From Actinoallomurus soli (GTDB lineage Bacteria; Actinomycetota; Actinomycetes; Streptosporangiales; Streptosporangiaceae): a stretch of 64,000 nucleotides of DNA. The position numbers were made by a program, and so were the translations under genes. Below are positions 25,008 to 33,639 of the stretch, piece by piece. Position 1 is the stretch's first letter. Each line of letters starts with the position of its first letter. The notes beneath the pieces are model-generated. The model worked only from the letters and a program-made list of their open reading frames with translations, had not been told where the DNA came from and made no database searches. The stretch covers positions 1-64,000 of the forward strand of contig NZ_JAMXMV010000030.1 of NCBI RefSeq assembly GCF_024055715.1. The letters are read 5' to 3'.

Positions 25008-26015
25008 TCACCGCACGATCAAGGCGGTGGCCCCGCGCGGGACGAGCTCGCCCACCAACGGCGCGCCCGGTATCTCACCGGCGATGAGGAGCCCCCCGGA
25101 CGTCTGGGCGTCCGCGAGCAGCAGCCGGTCCTCCTCCGGCACCTTGCCGAAGTCGGCGTGCGGCGTCACCCAGGCGAGGTTGCGGCGGGTACCCCCCGAG
25201 ACGTACCCCTCGCGCACGGCGTCGCGCGCGCCGTCGAGATAGGGAACGACCGCGGCGTCGACCACGGCGGTGACACCGCTCGCCCGCGCCAGCTTGTACA
25301 GATGCCCCAGGAGCCCGAACCCGGTGACATCGGTCGCACAGCGGTGACCGTGCTCCAGCGCCGCCCGTGACGCCTCGGCGTTGAGCGTCGTCATCGCCGC
25401 GACGGCCTGCGGGAACACCTCACCCGTCGCCTTGTGCCGCGTGTTCAGCACTCCGACGCCGAGCGGCTTGGTGAGGGAGAGCGGCACGCCGGGCCGCCCG
25501 GCGTCCAGGCGCAGCAGCCGTTCGGGATCCGCCAGGCCGGTGACCGCCATGCCGTACTTCGGCTCTGGATCATCCACGCTGTGCCCGCCCGCGACATGGC
25601 AGCCGGCCGCGCGTGCGACGTCGAGACCGCCGCGCAGCACCTCGCGCGCCAGTTCCATCGGCAACGTGTCACGGGGCCAGCCGAGGAGATTGACCGCGAC
25701 GACCGGAGCGCCACCGACGGCGTAGACGTCCGACAGGGCGTTCGTCGCCGCGATCCGTCCCCAGTCGTACGGGTCGTCGACGACCGGGGTGAAGAAGTCG
25801 GCGGTGGCCACCACCGCTCGGTCACCCTGGATCCGCACCACCGCCGCGTCGTCGCCGTCGTCCAGCCCGATCAGCAGATCGTCCGGACGCTCCGTGTCGA
25901 TCAACCCGGCGACGATCTCCTCCAGCTCACCGGGCGGGATCTTGCAGGCGCATCCGCCGCCGTGCGCGAACTGCGTCAGGCGGTACGCCGCCCCGAGCGC
26001 TTCACTGCTGCCCAT
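25008..26015 (-). CDS. selD: selenide, water dikinase SelD (335 aa)
   Basis: Makes selenophosphate from selenide and ATP, the Se donor for Sec-tRNA. N-terminal RLTQFAHGGGCACKI has the catalytic Cys22 and Lys25, matching Cys17 and Lys20 of E. coli SelD; some homologues have Sec there, this one has Cys. Later motifs: DDAAVVRI, ATADFFTPVVDDPYDWGRIAATNALSDVYAVGG, and the C-terminal DAQTSGGLL. Start ATG 26015. It is divergent from the DUF6412-yidC-tRNA-Sec cluster, 95 bp away, which groups two Sec functions around one control region. Confidence 0.95.
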   Translation of the reverse strand: MGSSEALGAAYRLTQFAHGGGCACKIPPGELEEIVAGLIDTERPDDLLIGLDDGDDAAVVRIQGDRAVVATADFFTPVVDDPYDWGRIAATNALSDVYAVGGAPVVAVNLLGWPRDTLPMELAREVLRGGLDVARAAGCHVAGGHSVDDPEPKYGMAVTGLADPERLLRLDAGRPGVPLSLTKPLGVGVLNTRHKATGEVFPQAVAAMTTLNAEASRAALEHGHRCATDVTGFGLLGHLYKLARASGVTAVVDAAVVPYLDGARDAVREGYVSGGTRRNLAWVTPHADFGKVPEEDRLLLADAQTSGGLLIAGEIPGAPLVGELVPRGATALIVR

Positions 26016-26110
26016 ACGGCGAACCTATCGCGGCGGCGGCCCGCCTCCGGCGACGCCCGGATTCCCCCCGTCGCGGGAACCGGGCGCGCGGCGGGCGCGT
26101 CTGGTAGAGC

Positions 26111-26377
26111 ATGGGCCGGATGCTCGCCGCCGTCGTCGCGGCGATGATCGCGTGGTGGGATCTCACCGACGCGCCGGCCTCGTCCGCCGTCCTCGTCGTG
26201 GCGGCGACCCTGGCCGTCGCCGGCCTCATCGTCCTGGTCGCCCACCGCGTCCCGGTGATCCTCACGGCGGGCCCGCCCATCCGCGCCGCCGCGCTGCGCG
26301 AGCGCGCGGGCCGCTCGGCGCTCCTGCGTCTCCGCGACCCTGACGCGCCCGGCCGCCCTCGAGTGCGAGCCCCGTAG
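26111..26377 (+). CDS. small membrane protein, DUF6412-like (88 aa)
   Basis: A short protein with an amphipathic start and two hydrophobic stretches (about 4-20 and 25-48), then a basic Arg-rich tail (RERAGRSALLRLRDPDAPG). This composition and its place directly before a YidC paralogue match DUF6412 proteins of actinobacteria. It may assist the insertase, but this is inference. The start ATG 26111 is nearest to a usable ribosome site; an ATG at 26120 is also possible. Confidence 0.65.
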   Translation: MGRMLAAVVAAMIAWWDLTDAPASSAVLVVAATLAVAGLIVLVAHRVPVILTAGPPIRAAALRERAGRSALLRLRDPDAPGRPRVRAP

Positions 26378-26500
26378 GGACACGCGTACGCCGCACCGCC
26401 CCCGATACCGTCCGCGTCTCCCGGCGCGGCCGATGCGGGACCGGCCCTGTGCGGCCCCCCGCCGTCCCCACCGACCAACCGCCGAAGGGTCGTCTCTCTC

Positions 26501-27205
26501 ATGCTCGCCGTTCTCGACGGTCCCGTACGCGTGGCGTACGACCTCGTCACCGGACTCGTGTCCGCCCTGCACCCGCTCACCGGGGACCTCGGCGCGGCCC
26601 TGGCCATCGTCGTCTTCACCGCCGGGGTCCGCCTCGCCCTCCACCCGCTCAGCCGCCGCCAGGCCGCCGCGGACCGCGCCCGCCGCCGGCTCGCCCCGAA
26701 GGTCGAGGCGCTGCGCGAACGTCATCGCGACGACCCGCTCCGCGCCCATCAGGAGGTGACCGCGCTGTACCGGGCCGAGGGCACGTCGATGTTCGCCGGG
26801 TTCGGCCCGGCGCTGCTGCAGATGCCGGTCTTCGCCGTCGTCTACCGGCTGTTCCTGTCCCCGGCCGTCGGCGGCCATGCCAACCTGCTGCTCGCTCAGA
26901 CCCTCTTCGGCGTCCCGCTGGGGAACCGATGGCTCCTGTCGTCCGGCGCCTTCGGCCCGCACGGCCTGGTCTTCCTCTCCCTGTTCGTCGCGCTGGCGGC
27001 GGTGGCGTGGTGGACGTCGCGCCGGATTAACGCCGACCGGCCGGCCCCGGCCGAGCCGGTCGGCCGGATGATGCGCCTGCTGCCCTTCGGCACCGTCGTG
27101 GTCGCCGCATACGTTCCACTCGCAGCCGTTCTGTACCTGCTGACGTCGACCGCGTGGAGCACCGCCGAGCGCGCCCTCCTGTGGCGCGGGGGCACCGCGG
27201 GCTGA
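26501..27205 (+). CDS. yidC: YidC/Oxa1-family membrane insertase paralogue (234 aa)
   Basis: Compact Oxa1-type insertase with about five helices. Visible: TGDLGAALAIVVFTAGVRLALHPLSRRQAAA near the start, then a coiled charged segment (KVEALRERHRDDPLRAHQEVTALYRAEG). FGPALLQMPVFAVVYRLF follows. The hydrophilic-groove Arg (GVRLALHP) is present. It lacks a signal peptide and is shorter than the main YidC, as accessory copies are. It follows the DUF6412 gene and ends 14 bp before tRNA-Sec, so they are probably one transcript. Confidence 0.9.
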   Translation: MLAVLDGPVRVAYDLVTGLVSALHPLTGDLGAALAIVVFTAGVRLALHPLSRRQAAADRARRRLAPKVEALRERHRDDPLRAHQEVTALYRAEGTSMFAGFGPALLQMPVFAVVYRLFLSPAVGGHANLLLAQTLFGVPLGNRWLLSSGAFGPHGLVFLSLFVALAAVAWWTSRRINADRPAPAEPVGRMMRLLPFGTVVVAAYVPLAAVLYLLTSTAWSTAERALLWRGGTAG

Positions 27206-27219
27206 GTAGGCTCTGCGGC

Positions 27220-27315
27220 GGAGGCGGGAGGGTGCCTGGTGGCCCTCGTGGTCTTCAAAACCATTGGTCGGCGCTCGGCGTCGACGGCGGGTTCGATTCC
27301 CGTACGCCTCCGCCA
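27220..27315 (+). tRNA. selC: tRNA-Sec (anticodon TCA)
   Basis: 96-nt tRNA. The acceptor strand GGAGGCG (27220-27226) pairs with CGCCTCC (27305-27311), then G and an encoded CCA (27313-27315). The anticodon loop CTTCAAA sits in stem TGGT/ACCA, with TCA at 27255-27257. A long variable arm follows (around CGGCGCTCGGCGTCG), as in tRNA-Sec. The T arm is GCGGG-TTCGATT-CCCGT. The 8th acceptor pair is G:A. It decodes the UGA in fdhA with SelB. It is only 14 bp after the yidC stop. Confidence 0.93.
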
Positions 27316-27852
27316 CCAGCCTCAGCGCCGCGCTGACCGGCGCGAACCGGCAGCGAACCGGCAGCGAACCGGTCCTCTCGTCGTGCGGACGACGCGAATG
27401 TTCGGCGCTGAGCCCCGCCCACACGCTCGGCGGCACTCCGCCCCCGCTCGCGTCGCATGAAGAACGGACGGCGCTCGCGCCTTCCTGCCCCTCCCGGGCC
27501 TGGTGGGCAGGGAGAGACTCACCTCTCATGTGTCACCCGCTCATGTGTCACCCGCGCCGCCTTGGGTCCTCTGAAGACAGCGCGGTTTCAGGCGGGCGGT
27601 ATCGGCGCGGATGCCAGCCGGGATCGCCTGAATACCGGCCGACGGAACTGAATGCCCAGCCAAGTCCTTCCGGGCCGGTACCGCAATTACACGAAGGTGG
27701 AATTCAGAGGTTAGTGCTGATCAGGGCGCCGATTGTCCGGCCGTTTGACTTTGAGGCGCGTCGAGGTGAGGCTGGTCAGTCAAAGCGGGCCGACCGACTC
27801 AATTCAGTCGCATGTCACTGACTTTTCCGAACCTCTCTGGCGGAGGAAGATA
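27316..27852 (+). other. 537-bp non-coding stretch with short tandem repeats
   Basis: No gene is supported. It holds three 11-bp copies of GCGAACCGGCA (27342-27374, last one altered). It also has a hairpin CCTGCCC/GGGCAGG (27484-27511) and two perfect 15-bp tandem copies of TCATGTGTCACCCGC (27536-27565). The right part (after about 27640) is more AT-rich than the surroundings and leads to the ribosome site of the GH78 gene. It may hold that gene's promoter. No tRNA-end duplication marking an integrated element was found. Confidence 0.5.
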
Positions 27853-30051
27853 ATGAATCGCGCAAGACCCGGGCGGGTCGGATCCACCGCCCGCGCACTG
27901 CTGACAGGCGCCGTCGGCGCGGCGCTCGTCCTCCCCGGCGCTGCGTGTGCGGGGCCGGGCGGCCGGCAGAGCCTGGCGGCGAACGCCGTGGCCTTGTCGC
28001 GAACGGCGACGGCGCCGGATCTGGACTGGCGGTCGCACGTGCTGGCGGTTCCCGGCCGATATGTACGGCCACGTTCGGTCACGGTCGAGGGAAGCGCGGG
28101 GAAGGTGACGAATCCCGATGGACTGCGCGCCGAAGGCGGTGGAACGACCACGCTGACGACGACCGGAGACGGCGGCGTGCGGCTGATCGTCGATCTCGGC
28201 GTCCTCGCGAGCGGACGCATCGAACTCGGCGTCCGGAAGGCGTCCGGTGCGCCGATCCGGATGTCCTACGCCGAGGGCCGTCAGTTCCTCGGCCGCTGGG
28301 GCGACGGAGACACCGACCCGGACGACTTCTTCTATCACGGCAAGACGCTGGGGACGGATGACGATCCCGATGGGCGCGCCGACGTGTTCAAGCCGACGAG
28401 TCATCCCACCGTCCTACGGAGTCCCGGACTGCGCGGCTCCCAGCGATACATAGCGATCACGCTGGACGGGCCGGGCACCGCGACCTTCGACTTCGTCCGG
28501 GTGCGGCAGACCAATCGTGCGAGCGCCTACGACGGACACTTCCTGTCCAGCGATCCCGTCCTCGACCGCGCGTGGTACGCCAGCGCGTACGGGATCGACC
28601 TGTCGACGGTCCGGGACACCCGTAAGAACCCGGGCGCGCGGTGGGTCATCGTCGACGGTCCTAAGCGGGACCGGGTCGTCTACGCCGAGGATCTCCAACT
28701 GGTCGCGCAGGCCGCGTACTACCAGAGCGGCGCGTACCGCCGGATCGTCCGTGACAGCCTGAATCTCTTCGCCTGCCAGCAGGAGCCCGATGGCGGACTC
28801 CCGGCGGCCTCGCGCATCGACGTCCCGTGCGACCTCGGTCACCCTGGACCGCCGGACGGCTCACCGAAGGGGTTCGAGCCGCCCGGTGACGCGGGCATGG
28901 TCCGGCTCGACAGTTTCACCGCGTGGTGGGTGGTCGCCCTCGACGACTACCTCCGGTACACCGGGGACGCCCGGTTCGTGAAGTCGATGCTGCCGGTCGC
29001 TCGTCGGGCGGTGCGTCTCTTCGCCGCCCACCCGGCGGACGGCGTGCTCTTCCGCACCGGGACGTACGCCGGGAAGCCCGGCTACAACTGGCACCCGCCG
29101 GACAAGGCCGACGGCGTCGACGCCTACACGAACGAGGCCTATTACGGCGCTCTGCGCGCCCTGGCCTCTCTCGAACGGTCGGTGGCCGGAGACGCCGTGG
29201 CGGCGAGGTCGCTCGATGCACGCGCGACGAAGGTGCGCGCCGCGATCCTCCGGACCTTCTGGGACGCCAAGGCGGGGGCCATGCTCCTCAACACGGATGA
29301 TCCACGGCGGACTCACAGCTCCGACGCCAATTCCGGAGCCCTGGCGTTCGGGCTGCTCAGCCCCGAACAGGCGAAGAGCGCCATGGCCTTCCTGAAGCGG
29401 CGGCTGGGAACTCCCTACGGAACGGCGACCGGGGAGTATCCCGACGATCCGTACATGACGCGGCAGCTGTCCCCGTACATCATGGCGCGGGAGTCCCTGG
29501 GACGTTTCGAGTACGGCGACGGCACCGGAGCGCTGAGTCTCATCCGTACGGCCTGGAACCACATGATCGAGAACGGGCCAGGTACTCCGTGGGAGCAGTC
29601 GGCGGCCGATGGGACACCCGGGGGAGCGGGGACCGGGACCGGCGGTGGGGCCGACCTCGCTCACGCATGGAGCACCGCTGTGCCCGCGCTGTCCATGGAT
29701 GTTCTCGGCGTGCGGCCGGTGAGCGACGGATACGCCCGCTGGACGGTCAGCCCCGACCCCGTCGACCTGTCCTGGGCCCAGGGGACCGTGCCCGTGCCCG
29801 GCGGGGCCATCTCCACCGCGTGGAAGCGCGGCAAGGACGACGGTTCGTTCACCCTGAGCGTCGCGGCGCCGGAGCACACCACCGGGCGGGTCGCGATTCC
29901 GACCTTCCACGGCGACCGCACCATCGCGATGGACGGCCGGATCGCATGGCGGGACGGCCACCCGGTCCGCGGCGTGCACGCGCATCGGGAGGGGGATCGA
30001 ATCGTGTTCGAACAGGTGCGGGGCGGTCACACCTTCGCCTGGAGCGCGTAG
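27853..30051 (+). CDS. secreted GH78-like alpha-L-rhamnosidase family protein (732 aa)
   Basis: The N-terminal signal (RALLTGAVGAALVLPGAACA) is of Sec type, with a Cys at about residue 36 that could be lipidated. A beta domain (about 50-230) precedes a six-hairpin catalytic domain: VIVDGPKRDRVVYAEDL (with the acidic general-acid region), DSFTAWWVVALDDYL, and YNWHPPDK. The C-terminal beta domain starts near LDVLGVRP. This layout is that of GH78. ATG 27853 follows GGAGGAAG, so the longer frame is rejected. It would act outside the cell on rhamnosides. The next exported hydrolase follows after 156 bp. Confidence 0.8.
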   Translation: MNRARPGRVGSTARALLTGAVGAALVLPGAACAGPGGRQSLAANAVALSRTATAPDLDWRSHVLAVPGRYVRPRSVTVEGSAGKVTNPDGLRAEGGGTTTLTTTGDGGVRLIVDLGVLASGRIELGVRKASGAPIRMSYAEGRQFLGRWGDGDTDPDDFFYHGKTLGTDDDPDGRADVFKPTSHPTVLRSPGLRGSQRYIAITLDGPGTATFDFVRVRQTNRASAYDGHFLSSDPVLDRAWYASAYGIDLSTVRDTRKNPGARWVIVDGPKRDRVVYAEDLQLVAQAAYYQSGAYRRIVRDSLNLFACQQEPDGGLPAASRIDVPCDLGHPGPPDGSPKGFEPPGDAGMVRLDSFTAWWVVALDDYLRYTGDARFVKSMLPVARRAVRLFAAHPADGVLFRTGTYAGKPGYNWHPPDKADGVDAYTNEAYYGALRALASLERSVAGDAVAARSLDARATKVRAAILRTFWDAKAGAMLLNTDDPRRTHSSDANSGALAFGLLSPEQAKSAMAFLKRRLGTPYGTATGEYPDDPYMTRQLSPYIMARESLGRFEYGDGTGALSLIRTAWNHMIENGPGTPWEQSAADGTPGGAGTGTGGGADLAHAWSTAVPALSMDVLGVRPVSDGYARWTVSPDPVDLSWAQGTVPVPGGAISTAWKRGKDDGSFTLSVAAPEHTTGRVAIPTFHGDRTIAMDGRIAWRDGHPVRGVHAHREGDRIVFEQVRGGHTFAWSA

Positions 30052-30207
30052 CACGCCACGGTGCGGACGCAGGGTGTTCAGCGCGGTCACGGCGGCCCCG
30101 CCATCGGGAGCCCGCCGAAGTTGCAAGGCCGGTGATTTCCCTGATTCCCGGCCGAGGCGGACGGTCGACACTGTGCTTCCCTGACCCCGGTTCCCCAGGA
30201 GGCACCC

Positions 30208-31734
30208 GTGCGCCTACCCGTTCGGTTCCCGTGGCGGCGGTCGATCGCCGCGGCGCTGGGAGCGGTGCTCTGCGCCGTCTTCCTCGGCGCCCCGGCGGCG
30301 ACCTCGGCCGCCCGGGCCGCAGTCGCCGGCCCGACCATCACGCTGCCGCCCACCGGCGACCACGGCTTCCCGTTCCTCGCCGCGGCGGAGGACCTCGGCT
30401 CGTTCGGTTACACCGAGAGCGAGTACTTCATCTCCGGCACCGCCACGGCCTACGCGCCGTCCGGAATCTGGACCTCGGACGGCCGATGGGGCGTCCGCGC
30501 GTCCCTCCGCGCCCCGTACCGGACCCGGATCCTCGTCCGCCGGCCCACCGACCCGGCGAAGTTCAACGGCACCGTCGTCGTCGAGTGGCTCAACGTCAGC
30601 GGGCAGATCGATCTCTCTCCGGACTACTGGTTCGCACGGGACGAACTGCTCCGCAAGGGCTACGCCTGGGTCGGTGTCTCGGCGCAGGCGGTCGGCGTGA
30701 ACGGCGGCCTCGGCCAGATCCACGGTCTCAAGGGCTGGGACCCGGAGCGGTACGGCACCCTCTTCCATCCCGGCGACGCCTTCTCGTACGACATCTTCTC
30801 CCAGGCCGGGCAGGCGCTGCGCACGCCGAACGGGCCCGACCCGCTCGGCGGGCTGCACATCAGGACGCTGCTCGCCGACGGCGAGTCGCAGTCGGCCGGG
30901 TTCATGACGACGTACGCCGACGCCGTCCAGCCGGTGGCGCAGGTCTACGACGGCTTTATGATCCACAGCAACAGCGCCGTCGCCGCGCCGATCACCGGCA
31001 ACGCCGCCGACACATTGCTGATGCCGAACCCGTCCCGCATCCGGACCGACCTGTCCGTACCGACGTTCGTGGTGCTCACCGAGACCGACGTCCCGCTCGC
31101 CTTCGCCGCCCGGCAGCCCGACACGAACCGGGTGGTGCACTGGGAGCTGGCCGGCACCTCGCACGGCGACCAGTGGGCGTACGACCTCGGCAACCCGACC
31201 GTGCAGAAGTCCGCGGGCTCCGCCGCGCCACAGCCCGACTGCGCCGCGGGGTCGGCCCCGTACAACGACGGGCCCGGTCACTACGCGATGAACGCCGCGC
31301 TGCGCCACCTGGCCGACTGGGCGCAGGGCGGGGCCCCGCCGCCGAGCGGGCCCGCGCTGAACGCCGACGTGCGCGACCCGAGCACCGGTCTGGCCACCGG
31401 AGGGATCCGGCTGCCCGACGTCGCGGTGCCGACCCGTACGCTCACCGGGCTGCGGGACACCAGCGGCGGCGGCGTCTTCTGCGGACTGTACGGCGCGAGC
31501 GATCCCTGGAACGGCGACGCCGACCCCTGGGACCGGCACAACGCCGGTGACCCGTCCGACCCCGCACCTCCGCTGAACACCGAGCCGGTGCTCAGCCGGC
31601 TCTACCCGACCCACGCGGACTATGTGGGCAAGGTACGGGCGGCCGCGCAGGCGTCGGTGAACGCCGGGTATCTCCTGCCGGAGGACGCCACGACCATCGT
31701 CACCGCCGCGCAGAACTCCAGCATCGGCGGCTGA
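30208..31734 (+). CDS. secreted alpha/beta hydrolase-domain protein (508 aa)
   Basis: A cleavable signal peptide (about 1-37: MRLPVRFPWRRSIAAALGAV, then ATSAARA). The mature protein has GTVVVEWLNVSGQID, then a large loop, the nucleophile elbow GESQSAGF (Ser about residue 231), and AGTSHGDQW with the probable catalytic His. It matches the large actinobacterial alpha/beta hydrolase-domain family (Abhydrolase_10 type). GTG 30208 follows AGGAGG. Substrate unknown; ester or lactone. Co-directional with the GH78 gene, so it may be induced with it. Confidence 0.8.
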   Translation: MRLPVRFPWRRSIAAALGAVLCAVFLGAPAATSAARAAVAGPTITLPPTGDHGFPFLAAAEDLGSFGYTESEYFISGTATAYAPSGIWTSDGRWGVRASLRAPYRTRILVRRPTDPAKFNGTVVVEWLNVSGQIDLSPDYWFARDELLRKGYAWVGVSAQAVGVNGGLGQIHGLKGWDPERYGTLFHPGDAFSYDIFSQAGQALRTPNGPDPLGGLHIRTLLADGESQSAGFMTTYADAVQPVAQVYDGFMIHSNSAVAAPITGNAADTLLMPNPSRIRTDLSVPTFVVLTETDVPLAFAARQPDTNRVVHWELAGTSHGDQWAYDLGNPTVQKSAGSAAPQPDCAAGSAPYNDGPGHYAMNAALRHLADWAQGGAPPPSGPALNADVRDPSTGLATGGIRLPDVAVPTRTLTGLRDTSGGGVFCGLYGASDPWNGDADPWDRHNAGDPSDPAPPLNTEPVLSRLYPTHADYVGKVRAAAQASVNAGYLLPEDATTIVTAAQNSSIGG

Positions 31735-31915
31735 CCTCAGAGGGGTCCGGCCGCGAGCCCCGTCCCGGGATCGGCCCGGGGCGGGGCCGTGCGCGGGCCG
31801 CATCGGCCCGGACGCCGCGCCGGCCAGATCGCGGACGGCCCGCGGTCGGCGCGGTCGCCTGTTCGCCGGCGGTGGCCTCACTGGTCGGCGGTCGCTTCAC
31901 CGGCCGGCGCCGGCC
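31735..31915. other. 181-bp GC-rich gap without a gene
   Basis: Between the stop of the exported hydrolase and the stop of the convergent HxlR gene. It contains complementary GC-rich segments that could form hairpins, but no single clear arm pair stands out. I see no coding signal. Confidence 0.3.
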
Positions 31916-32377
31916 TCATCGGCCGGCGGCCCATTCCACTTCGTTGATGTGCCGCTCGGCCCGGTCCCGTATCGCCGCCAGCGGTTCCGTCACGGTACGG
32001 CCGAGGTCGGTGAGGCGGTACTCCACCCGGGGTGGCACCGTGGGGTGGGCCGTAAGGGCGACCAGTCCGTCACGCTCCAGGCTGCGCAGCGTCTGGGTGA
32101 GCATCTTGTCGCTGACCCCGTCGATCTCCGCGCGCAGTTCGGAGAACCGTCGCATCCCCTCGGCCAGTGAGCCGATGATCAGCGCCGTCCACTTGTCGGC
32201 GATGCGGTCGAGCGCGGCCCGTGACGGGCACGGCGCGCTGTGGACGTCGGCGGGCTTGCCGTCGGGCAGCCAGGCCAGCGCGGCACGGCCGGGCGTTCCC
32301 GGGCGGGGGCGACGGACAGGGGGAGCCTTCGGCATGAGGTCAAACCAACCGAGGGAAAGCGACTTGCTACGCGTCAT
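31916..32377 (-). CDS. HxlR-family winged-helix regulator (153 aa)
   Basis: HxlR/MarR-like transcription regulator. The core WTALIIGSLAEGMRRFSELRAEIDGVSDKMLTQTLRSLERDGLV (about 63-107) is the winged helix; PPRVEYRLTDLGRT is the wing. An N-terminal Cys in SAPCPSRA is typical of redox-sensing family members. The start is uncertain: ATG 32377 (used here) or 32335; neither has a clear site. It lies 19 bp after the glycosyltransferase-like gene on the same strand, so it probably belongs to that operon and may autoregulate it. Confidence 0.85.
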   Translation of the reverse strand: MTRSKSLSLGWFDLMPKAPPVRRPRPGTPGRAALAWLPDGKPADVHSAPCPSRAALDRIADKWTALIIGSLAEGMRRFSELRAEIDGVSDKMLTQTLRSLERDGLVALTAHPTVPPRVEYRLTDLGRTVTEPLAAIRDRAERHINEVEWAAGR

Positions 32378-32395
32378 CCTGATCGTCGGCCGCCT

Positions 32396-33637
32396 TCAGC
32401 CCAGCGGAATGATCTTCGCGATCACCGACGGGATCGGGTCGCCGCCGAGTGCCTCCCGTAGTTCCCGGACGCCCTCGGCACGCCGAGCCGTGCCGAGGGA
32501 GAGGTGGTGTTCGATCCGTTCGTTGAAAGTCCTCCGGAACCGCCGGTACAGCCCGTCGTCCTGGCGGATACGACCGGCGATCCGTACGAGGGCCGCGGTT
32601 CCGGCAAGGTCGTCCTCGGGCACGGGGTGATCCGGCAGGACGTCGGCGAATCGGCCGGCGGAGCGGCCGAAGAGCGTGCCGTCGAGCCGCCGCACGGTGA
32701 AGACGTGCGCGTAGTGCTGTTCGGGCAGCCCGAGCGGCAGCCGCCCGAGGGCCATCGCCTCATGCAGCGCGGTCAGGCCTGGAGCGATCAGGTAGTCGGG
32801 GACGGCCGCCGCGCACCGCAGCAGCTCCCGCTGGGGCAGGAGACGGAAGTCGGCGCGGCGACCCGCGACCGAGAAGGTCCGCTCCCGCCCGGGCCCGTAG
32901 GGGCCGCCGCAGACCAGCACCCGCGCGAACCGCGGCCAGTCCCGCAGCAGGTCCGGGATCCACCGGTGCAGCAACCGCAGGTAGTCGTCGTTGACGTCGA
33001 AGTCCAGCAGGAAGTTCTTGAAACCGCCGACGTTGATGAGGAGGTCGCATCCGGGGGCGGCGTCCTGCGGCACCTCCCGTACGCCTTCCAGGTCGATGAT
33101 CGAGCCGGTCAGGTGGATCTCGGGGCCGGGCCCGAGAGCGGCGAACGCGGCGGCGCGCTCGGGAACGCCGGGAAAGGTCTGCACGACACTGTGCGCGGCG
33201 AGCAGATGCGCCGCGACGATGCGTTCGTGCGGGGACAGGCCGGCCAGATGCCGGGCCGCCGCGGCGAAGGACGAGCGCGGCAGGCTCGCGCACAGGCGCT
33301 GGACGGCGGCCAGCGGGCGGCGCAGTGACCAGAAGCCGAACAGGCTGTCCACCACCACGGCGGGGCGGCCGACGGTGGCCGCCCGCAGGACCAGGTCCGC
33401 CTCCATCACCGAGATCACCAGGTCACCGGACCCGACCAGGTCATCGATCGCCGTAGACACGGCCCCCGGCGGCCGCTCGTGCAGCTCGTCGAACGCGTCG
33501 GCGTTCCGGTGCGCGAAGGCGGCCGCCACGCCATCGCCGACGAACACCCGTTCGTGGCCGGTCAGCAGCCGTGAGACGGCGACGAGCTCGGCCGCCGGTC
33601 CGAAGCCGCAGCCTTGCGCCCCCATGATGATCCGCAT
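32396..33637 (-). CDS. glycosyltransferase GT-B-like protein (413 aa)
   Basis: Sequence starts MRIIMGAQGCGFGPAAELVAVSRLL, the N-terminal Rossmann half of GT-B enzymes. The C-terminal half has VLVCGGPYG, then a segment like the donor loop: APGLTALHEAMALG followed by LGLPEQHYAH. This resembles GT28/GT1 enzymes. There is no signal peptide. It starts 2 bp after the alpha/beta hydrolase stop, giving tight coupling. Donor and acceptor are unknown; a small-molecule (natural-product or lipid) acceptor is possible. Confidence 0.65.
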   Translation of the reverse strand: MRIIMGAQGCGFGPAAELVAVSRLLTGHERVFVGDGVAAAFAHRNADAFDELHERPPGAVSTAIDDLVGSGDLVISVMEADLVLRAATVGRPAVVVDSLFGFWSLRRPLAAVQRLCASLPRSSFAAAARHLAGLSPHERIVAAHLLAAHSVVQTFPGVPERAAAFAALGPGPEIHLTGSIIDLEGVREVPQDAAPGCDLLINVGGFKNFLLDFDVNDDYLRLLHRWIPDLLRDWPRFARVLVCGGPYGPGRERTFSVAGRRADFRLLPQRELLRCAAAVPDYLIAPGLTALHEAMALGRLPLGLPEQHYAHVFTVRRLDGTLFGRSAGRFADVLPDHPVPEDDLAGTAALVRIAGRIRQDDGLYRRFRRTFNERIEHHLSLGTARRAEGVRELREALGGDPIPSVIAKIIPLG

Positions 33638-33639
33638 CG

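Noticed and set aside
25008-26015. SelD as a selenoprotein
   Set aside because: The catalytic position has TGC (Cys), not TGA.
27220-27315. The tRNA as an opal suppressor or ordinary tRNA
   Set aside because: The length of 96 nt, long variable arm, TCA anticodon and presence of SelA/SelB fit tRNA-Sec.
27264-27821. A 185-codon frame overlapping tRNA-Sec and its downstream gap
   Set aside because: It begins inside the tRNA and has no domain. The tRNA fold explains the left end.
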